Origin: Mansonella perstans
Lineage: Eukaryota > Nematoda > Chromadorea > Rhabditida > Onchocercidae
Direction: 5' to 3'
Assembly: GCA_037074765.1 (NCBI GenBank)
Contig: JBAMDO010000028.1
Coordinates: 1 to 64,000 of the forward strand
DNA length: 64,000 nucleotides
The position numbers were made by a program, and so were the translations under genes. Every line of letters begins with the position of its first letter. Positions within the stretch are counted from its first letter, which is position 1. Positions 58,001-64,000 of this stretch are shown here, piece after piece. The notes under the pieces were generated by a model. That model was not told the origin of the DNA and ran no database searches. It saw only the letters and a list, made by a program, of their open reading frames with translations.

Positions 58001-61000
58001 ATCATCGATCAACCAGCAAAGAATCGGAACTTCATGAAAAGGATTCGGTGCTAACAGTGTTGCTTGCTCAAAACTACTTTTCCGTGGAGTAATGTGAACT
58101 TCGGTACCAGAATGAATTTCTTGAAAAAAATCATTGTTCTCGCAGTAGAATGTTGTGCGAAGTGCAGAGTGACGCATTATTATTAGATTAAGAGAGCTTC
58201 TTAATTTTGATAAGTTTATCGATTTCAGAGATATTGAGAAGCCCGTTTGGTAAGCCTTGCTGAGATCAGCTGTCAAAGATATAGTAGTGGTAGTAGTGGT
58301 GAAAGCAGTAGAATTTGTTGCTTCTGTGACCATGTTATAATACATTTTGACCAAAGATTCCTGAAGTGGACATATACGAATTTTTAATCTTTCTTTTGAT
58401 GTCATTAAAGACTTCAAATTCTGTTTGTTGCTTATATATTCTGCAAGTTCTCTGATCGTTTGATATTTAAAAATTACTTGTGGTGGACACTGGTAATTGA
58501 TTTGTTGCTCTATTTTGTAACAAATACTTGGAATCATTAGAGAGTGGCCACCTAAAGCAAAGAAATTGTCGAAAATCGAAATTTTCGGACTTCCTAATGT
58601 CTCTTTCCAGATACTAAGCAGAGTTTCCTGCAGCGTCCAATTCTTTTTGATTATATCTTGAACATCAGTCGTATCTTTCGAATTATCATCCTCGATCATG
58701 TTGATCACTGATTTCCTGAAGCTGATTAATTTAAAAGATTCTAAAATGTCTTTCACTTTCACAGATCGATTGGATGATACTTGAGAAGCTATTTGAATGA
58801 ATAGTTGCATGATATGTTTTATCTTGAAATAACTATACTTCTCAGTTCTGTACTCCACCGACATCTCAATGTAGTCTTCAAATTCTGTGAAACACCATGC
58901 TTGATCGAATTTTGCATATTTTGAGCTAATTTCTTCGGTAACTGTTTCAACTCCGTCAATTTTTGATAGTTTTATTGCAGAAGCATTTTGCACAACAAAT
59001 GAAATCTGATATGCCTCTGCACCTGCAATGCTTCGTTTTGGGTTTAGTTTCCGAATAATGTAGTCGAAAGGTATATGCTGAAATTGAAGAGCTTCAACGA
59101 TGTTTTGCTGAAGATTATGAAGTAGTTCAGAAACACTATGAAAAGCAGCATCAACTGGAATGATCACCGTATTGACAAATAATCCAACGCAGTTTATAGT
59201 GTCGGTTGTACGATTCAGTGCAGAAGTGACTACAGCAAAGCGATGTTGATTGGGTAGCATGGAATGTGCAGTTAAGGAAAATACGCCAAGCAAATAAGCA
59301 AATAGCGTGCATCGTTCTATCATACAAAAATGCTTAATTACCGACAAATCCAAAGGCATTTTGAGCTTAATTACATCACTTTTTCTATCAAACCCTTCGT
59401 TATGCAGATCACCTTGAAATGACAACGGCGGAAAATTCTGCAGTTTCAGGCTTATTTCTTTCAGATGTCTCCACATCTCCTGCACTTCTAACTCATCTTT
59501 TATCTTTGCTCTGTTAAGCGATAGGTGGCAATCAGAGCTTTTTAATGGAACCTGAAATTCCTCCGATTCGCTTCGCTGTTTCAGGCAGAATTCAGCATAA
59601 CTACTATTTTCGGTGACTTGGAAGGAAACACTGCCTCCATTGATAAGTAAATTGTAAATTTCCACGAGATCGTTAGTTAATATAGCAATCGAACGGCCAT
59701 CAACAATTAGATGGTCCATAATCAGCAGAAGATCCAGATTGCCGGAAGCACTTATTGCTAATAGAGGCGTATTATATAAATCTGTTAATTCTGATCTTAT
59801 TCTCGATCCTGTTCCGGCATATCTAAGTAAGTTTTTATGAATTTCAATGTAGCACTCAGTCAGAGATACAACTTCTTGGATTGCTTTTCCAGCATTTTGA
59901 AGAAACACTGTACGCAGAAGTTGATGCTTTCGCATAATAAAATTTAAAGCAGTATTCAAAACTTTATGATTCATATAACCATTGAATGTGATCAAAAATT
60001 GCAGTTTGTAACCTTCACGATACTCTTTTCCAAAGCTGTAAAGAAATAAAAGCCTTTCCTGCTGTAAACTTACTGGAACACTCCCATCGAACCAGAATCC
60101 GACGTTCCTATCCTTGCTATTGATTTTGTTAGGTTTCCGAGGCATCTTTCTGCTTATGATCCTTTCGTTGCTCATAAATTTGTTTGATGGGGTAACAATA
60201 TTGAGTGATTGATTACTTGTTAATTTATCAAACTTACTGTGAATCTGCAGCGGAGTAGACTTAAATTCTGCTGATTTTAGCCTTGTTAGATTTTCAACTT
60301 CATTATGACCTACTGAGTAGCTCTCTTTCAAACGTTTCAAAATAGCTCTGAAAGATGGTAATAGGAAAATATCCCGAAGCGGAAGATCCAAGTCAGTCTC
60401 CCGCTTGATATTTTGGATTGCAATTAAGGCTTTCAACGAATCACCACCTACTTCAAAGAATGAATTATCGAGTCGAATAGTTTTGCCTGGCAGCAATGCA
60501 GCAAATATTTCCATTACTTTTTTTTCATTCGGCTCAAAAATATAATCAGTTTTTGAAGGAATATTTGATTTCAGGAGATTTTCTGGTGCGGGTAAAAGTT
60601 TTCGATTAATTTTTCCATTGATTAATGGGAATTGCTGAACAAACACATACTGAGCTGGAATCATGAAGGTAGGTAGATTTGTCATCATGTATTCATTTAA
60701 ACTTTTTGTTATCAATTGTTCTTTTTCTTCTTGCATGATAATGTCACTGTAAGAAATGGTATAAGCTATCAGAAATTCATCTATTTTCGTTTTCTGCAAA
60801 CAAACGACACATTCTTTGACTAAGTGATGCTGTCCCAATACAGCTTCAATTGTAGGAATATCAATTTGAATACCTCGAATTTTCACTTGAAAATCGCTGC
60901 GACCATGAAAAAATAACTCACCGGCAGTGTTTTTTATTTCAGCCAGGTCACCAGTGTAGAAATAACGTTTATCGCAATTTAATAACAATTCAAGTTGTGT

Positions 61001-64000
61001 CAAATGGTCACTGGTGAGAAAAGTTCTTTGATTAAGCTGCTCATTAGCATAATACCCGCGGCTAATGCCTGCTCCCGAAGTGCAGCAAATCCCAGTAATA
61101 CGTTGTCCACATAAATTCTTGTTACTATCAAATATGGAGAAGTGAATATTTTTGAACGGTTTCCCAACAGATGAAATTTTATCAGAAACTTTCATTAATT
61201 TACAGGTGGAATAAATGGAATGCTCACTTAAACCATACTGATTATGAGATCGAAGTCCAATTCGAATAGCATCTTGTAAGATTTTATATTGAATATAATC
61301 ACCACCAAAGTTAATTTGTTCCAAATTTGTCAATTTTTCGAATTGTTCTGGCCGAATAGCCGAAAGGTACGCTGGCATAATATAAGCATGGGTAACCTTT
61401 GACATTTCCTTTAAATCTGGTATTCGTTGGCTTGCGAGGTATAGATTCGCTCCATTTGTTTGAGCTTCCAGAATATCTGCAAAAAAAATGTCAAATGCTG
61501 GATTTACTACTTGATAAATGTTGCTACTTGATTTGATACTTAATAACTCAGCATAGTTCACAACCAAATTGTTGAGTCCGTAAAATTCGGTGCAGATTCC
61601 TTTTGGTATACCAGTACTGCCTGACGTAAAAGTCATGTAAGCCAGATTATGCTGAGTTAACTTTTTTTTGAGTTGCTGATCGGAATATCCAGAAATTAAA
61701 GTAACTATTTCACTGATATCATGTCTAAACACGGGATTTCGGTTTCTTGAGTCTTGAAGCACTGTCCCAAATGAATTTTTGGAAACAATCTCAAAAACGC
61801 ATTGATTTGGCATGCTATGTTGTTCCTGCTTTAATTCATAAATCACAGCAGGATAAATTGATTTCGCGAGGATTTCGTTTAACTGCTCTAAAGAAATTTC
61901 TGGATTCAAAGGTGCTACTCCAATGCCGCATTTCCACAGAGCAAAAACTGTGAGCAAAAGGAAAACAGATCGGTCAAAAATAAGTAGCACAAAATTATCG
62001 TTTTTCATATCTTCTCCATGAAATTGCAACCAGTTTTGAGTAAGAAATCTTGATAATTGATTGCTTTTCCGTTGTAAGAATGCGCTTGAAAACGGTATTC
62101 CTCTTTGAACAATTGTATTGCAGTAAGGATTCCTCCTGTTTTGCTCATCAACAAGATCCAAAAGCGTGCACTTCTGCGGAAAATCATATCGATTTTGAAA
62201 TCTTAGCTTATAATCCATAAACTCTTCCATAGGATTTATAATTTTTATGCTTTTAACAGGAATATGTAAATTTCCCGATATTTTATGGAGAAGCCTAAAA
62301 TATTGATGTGCTGTTGTTTCTACAGTACTTTTATAGAAGCGACTGCCGTTATAATCAATTTTAATTGTCATGCCTTCTTTATGATACTGAAAATACCAGA
62401 CCTGATCATACTGTGCAAAATTTGAATCATTGCTATCGCTGACATCAATTTTATGTTTAGTACAAGGAATGTCATTGTTATCATCCAAAATAAACAAAAC
62501 TTGAAAAAGTGGTGAATTTGACAAATCACGTTTTAAACGCAATGCTGCTATTAAATCATCGAATTGCAGTTGATTTCGGATACTTTCATTTAAACGCTTG
62601 TAAGATTTTCTAATAAAATCATGAATTCGATCATTAGGATCAATGGTATTGATCAGTGGTACCACATTTAATAAACAACCAACAATGGTACACAGTTCGG
62701 GAGTTTCCCTTTGTGCGACTGTTATACCGGTGCAACAGTCTTTGAATCCATATCTTTTGTATTGCAGCAGTTGAAAGTTGGCGAGAAGGACAGAAAATTG
62801 TGTCACACAACACAAAGTAGCTAAATCTTGTAAACATTTCTGGATTCTAGAATCCACTTTAAATTGTAACCAACGACCTGAATATGTTCCTGTCTGAAAT
62901 CCAGCTTCATCTACTGGTAAAGTTTGCAACGCAACATTAGAAAATTGATTTTGCCAAAAAGTTTCACGTAATTTTCGACTTCCGGAACATTGTCTCTGCT
63001 GATCTTCTTGAAGAACAAAATGTCCATATTGATAAGGTGATGATTTGAGCTGATTCTTTTCGTACAGTATATGCAGTTCATTTGTTACTAATTTTATAGA
63101 GAAACCATCAATCATAATATGGTGCATGTGAATCATGACTAGAACGCTTAGGACCCATTGATTTTCTTCCTTTTGATCAGAGGTACCTTCCTTTAATTTT
63201 CTGTAACATTCACTGTCTTCTTGTTCAATGATAAATATCCTCATTGGAATAGAGGGATCAAATAAATCAATTGTTTTCAACGGCTTAAATACATGTTCAG
63301 GTTCGACACAAATCCGGAAATAAGCTTCAGTGAGAGACAAAATTGTTTGACCGGTTGTCGTATAAATCGTTCTTAAAGCTGTATGTCTTGCCACTACTCT
63401 ATTGAAAGCTTTTCGGAACCGATGGGTTTTTAAATTTTTAATGCTGAACTTCAGAGTTTCAACGAAATTCAATTTGCATTCAGAGTTCAACTTATAAAGG
63501 AAAACTAATCGTTTTTGTGCTGCACTCAGAGGTATTTCAGTGTTGCTTTTGACGATCTTTGTCAACTTTTCACTAAGAAAACGGAAGTTTGTGGCTTCCA
63601 TGTTTTCGAAAACACTAGCCCCTTGGACAGAGCTTTTCAGAATGTATTCACTCAAGGTATCAATACTGGGATGTTGATAAGCGCTTCCGTAAGGTATCGA
63701 AATTTTCCCATTAAATTCACTTTGCAAAACAAATTCCAATTTTGCTAATTTTAGAGAATCAAATCCAAGTGATATAAATGATAATCGATCATCATTGCAC
63801 GGTGCTCCAATTGTCATCTCTACTGCTTTGCGAACTTTATTAAGTATGGACGATTTGTTTCCTGTAGCGGTAACAGATTCTGAAATACGGACTGTTTTGT
63901 CATAATGAAAAGAAGAAGGGTCCAAGATATCAGTTTCTTTCATAACTTTCATTCCATTGATATAAGACTGATTAAGACTATTGTCGTTCTTCTTTAAGTT
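52068..64000 (-). CDS. nrps-1: Giant nonribosomal peptide synthetase (NRPS-1-like), 5' end beyond the right edge
   Basis: Multimodular enzyme that assembles a peptide on phosphopantetheine arms. Two exons are seen: 52747 to beyond 64000 and 52068-52504 (stop), joined in phase by a GT...AG intron inside the thioesterase; about 3,890 residues are in the window. The frame stays open to the last base, so the Met at 63952 is not the start. Visible order: carrier, C-A-carrier, C-carrier, C-A-carrier, C-carrier-thioesterase; no epimerase or methyltransferase. C. elegans NRPS-1, which with PKS-1 makes the nemamides, is the obvious relative: it receives an advanced polyketide on one of its carriers from the ligase PKAL-1, and a carrier ahead of the first C domain here suits that role. 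Whether PKS domains lie upstream in the same chain cannot be seen. It is convergent with IST1, 327 bp apart. Orthology is inferred, not tested by phylogeny. Confidence 0.93.
55120..58385 (-). other. NRPS module: condensation, adenylation, carrier
   Basis: The C domain carries a Thr-rich insert near its N-terminus and a variant active site SHVICDG. The A domain has textbook cores: LPIDSTNPAKRI, FTSGTTGKPKGVAIG, FAFDNSVLE, NYGPTETTAYA, GRYDKQVKIRGYRVELGEIE and an A10 of TKNSKID with its Lys. The carrier site is FFAVGGNSF, with Phe in place of the usual Leu. Hand-read pocket residues are DNLLIGNAYK, which I cannot assign to an amino acid with confidence. Confidence 0.88.
58420..60090 (-). other. 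NRPS module lacking adenylation: condensation, carrier
   Basis: The C domain begins VPVSLQQERLLFLY. Its active site reads DHLIVDG: the first His is replaced by Asp, while the second (catalytic) His and the D-G remain. The carrier FFALGGHSL follows directly, with only a normal linker and no A domain. This carrier must therefore be charged by an A domain elsewhere in the chain or in trans, or be skipped. Confidence 0.88.
60330..63545 (-). other. NRPS module: condensation, adenylation, carrier
   Basis: The C domain starts at IPLSAAQKRLVFLY and has the full HHxxxDG site (HHIMIDG at 63104-63124), the only intact one in the window. The A domain shows core motifs A3 FTSGSTGIPKG, A4 NPAFDIFFADILE, A5 NQYGLSEHS (normally YGPTE), A7 YFYTGDLAEI, A8 GRSDFQVKIRG and A10 NGKINRKLL with its catalytic Lys. 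The carrier site is FFEVGGDSL. My hand alignment to the GrsA pocket gives DIAYIFQIYK, matching no code I know. A polar linker of about 100 residues follows. Confidence 0.88.
63640..63855 (-). other. NRPS N-terminal carrier domain
   Basis: The phosphopantetheine site reads LGFDSL, with the Ser codon at 63755-63757, and helix II/III context KLAKLEFVLQSEF and HPSIDTLSEYI. The G-F-D-S-L form is closer to acyl/aryl carriers of PKS and hybrid lines than to the G-G-D/H-S-L of the downstream peptidyl carriers. No C or A domain lies between it and the window edge 145 bp away. In family terms it could accept an acyl group delivered in trans. Confidence 0.8.

Noticed and set aside
63952..63952. Met at 63952 as the NRPS start
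   Set aside because: The frame is open through the final 48 bases to the window edge, and a start here would leave the carrier domain nearly at the N-terminus without evidence.
52068..64000. Bacterial or Wolbachia contamination as the source of the NRPS
   Set aside because: The gene has a phase-consistent GT...AG intron, eukaryotic composition like its surroundings, and lies 327 bp from a clear metazoan IST1 gene.

Overview
The window looks like nuclear DNA of a parasitic nematode, most likely a filarial or other spirurid worm. It is AT-rich. It has many short exons with clean GT...AG borders, a nematode cuticle collagen, a calcineurin B almost identical in plan to the worm protein, and an acceptor 2 bp before the start of the helicase gene that would suit spliced-leader trans-splicing. 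Species is an inference only. No bacterial, viral, tRNA, rRNA or CRISPR feature was seen.

Layout, left to right. Almost every gene is on the minus strand: a BRCT-less PARP-1 whose catalytic domain runs off the left edge (1-5891), with a 45-bp minisatellite abutting its start codon; a repeat-bearing spacer; a two-PDZ protein (9316-11698, 5' end not found); a small orphan two-helix membrane protein (12379-13644); a spacer; a three-exon cuticle collagen (16647-19963); a spacer with a diverged inverted duplication; a non-canonical poly(A) polymerase/terminal nucleotidyltransferase (22857-25669); calcineurin B (27545-30077); a long simple-repeat-rich spacer; a GT31 galactosyltransferase-like gene (35632-37432); a spacer; and the splicing helicase MOG-5/DHX8/Prp22 (41553-48445). 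IST1, the ESCRT-III-associated factor, lies on the plus strand (49149-51740), divergent from the helicase and convergent with the last gene.

The outstanding locus is the last one. From 52068 to the right edge runs a nonribosomal peptide synthetase, almost all of it in one exon of more than 11.2 kb. Visible order: carrier, C-A-carrier, C-carrier, C-A-carrier, C-carrier-thioesterase. It resembles C. elegans NRPS-1, the NRPS half of the nemamide assembly line. It has only two adenylation domains for five carriers and increasingly degenerate condensation active sites. A spliceosomal intron inside the thioesterase and the flanking metazoan genes argue against bacterial contamination.

The other genes are conserved housekeeping or structural genes with no evident link to the NRPS. 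Exon borders were worked out by hand from splice consensus, reading phase and family conservation; three junctions remain unresolved and are flagged.
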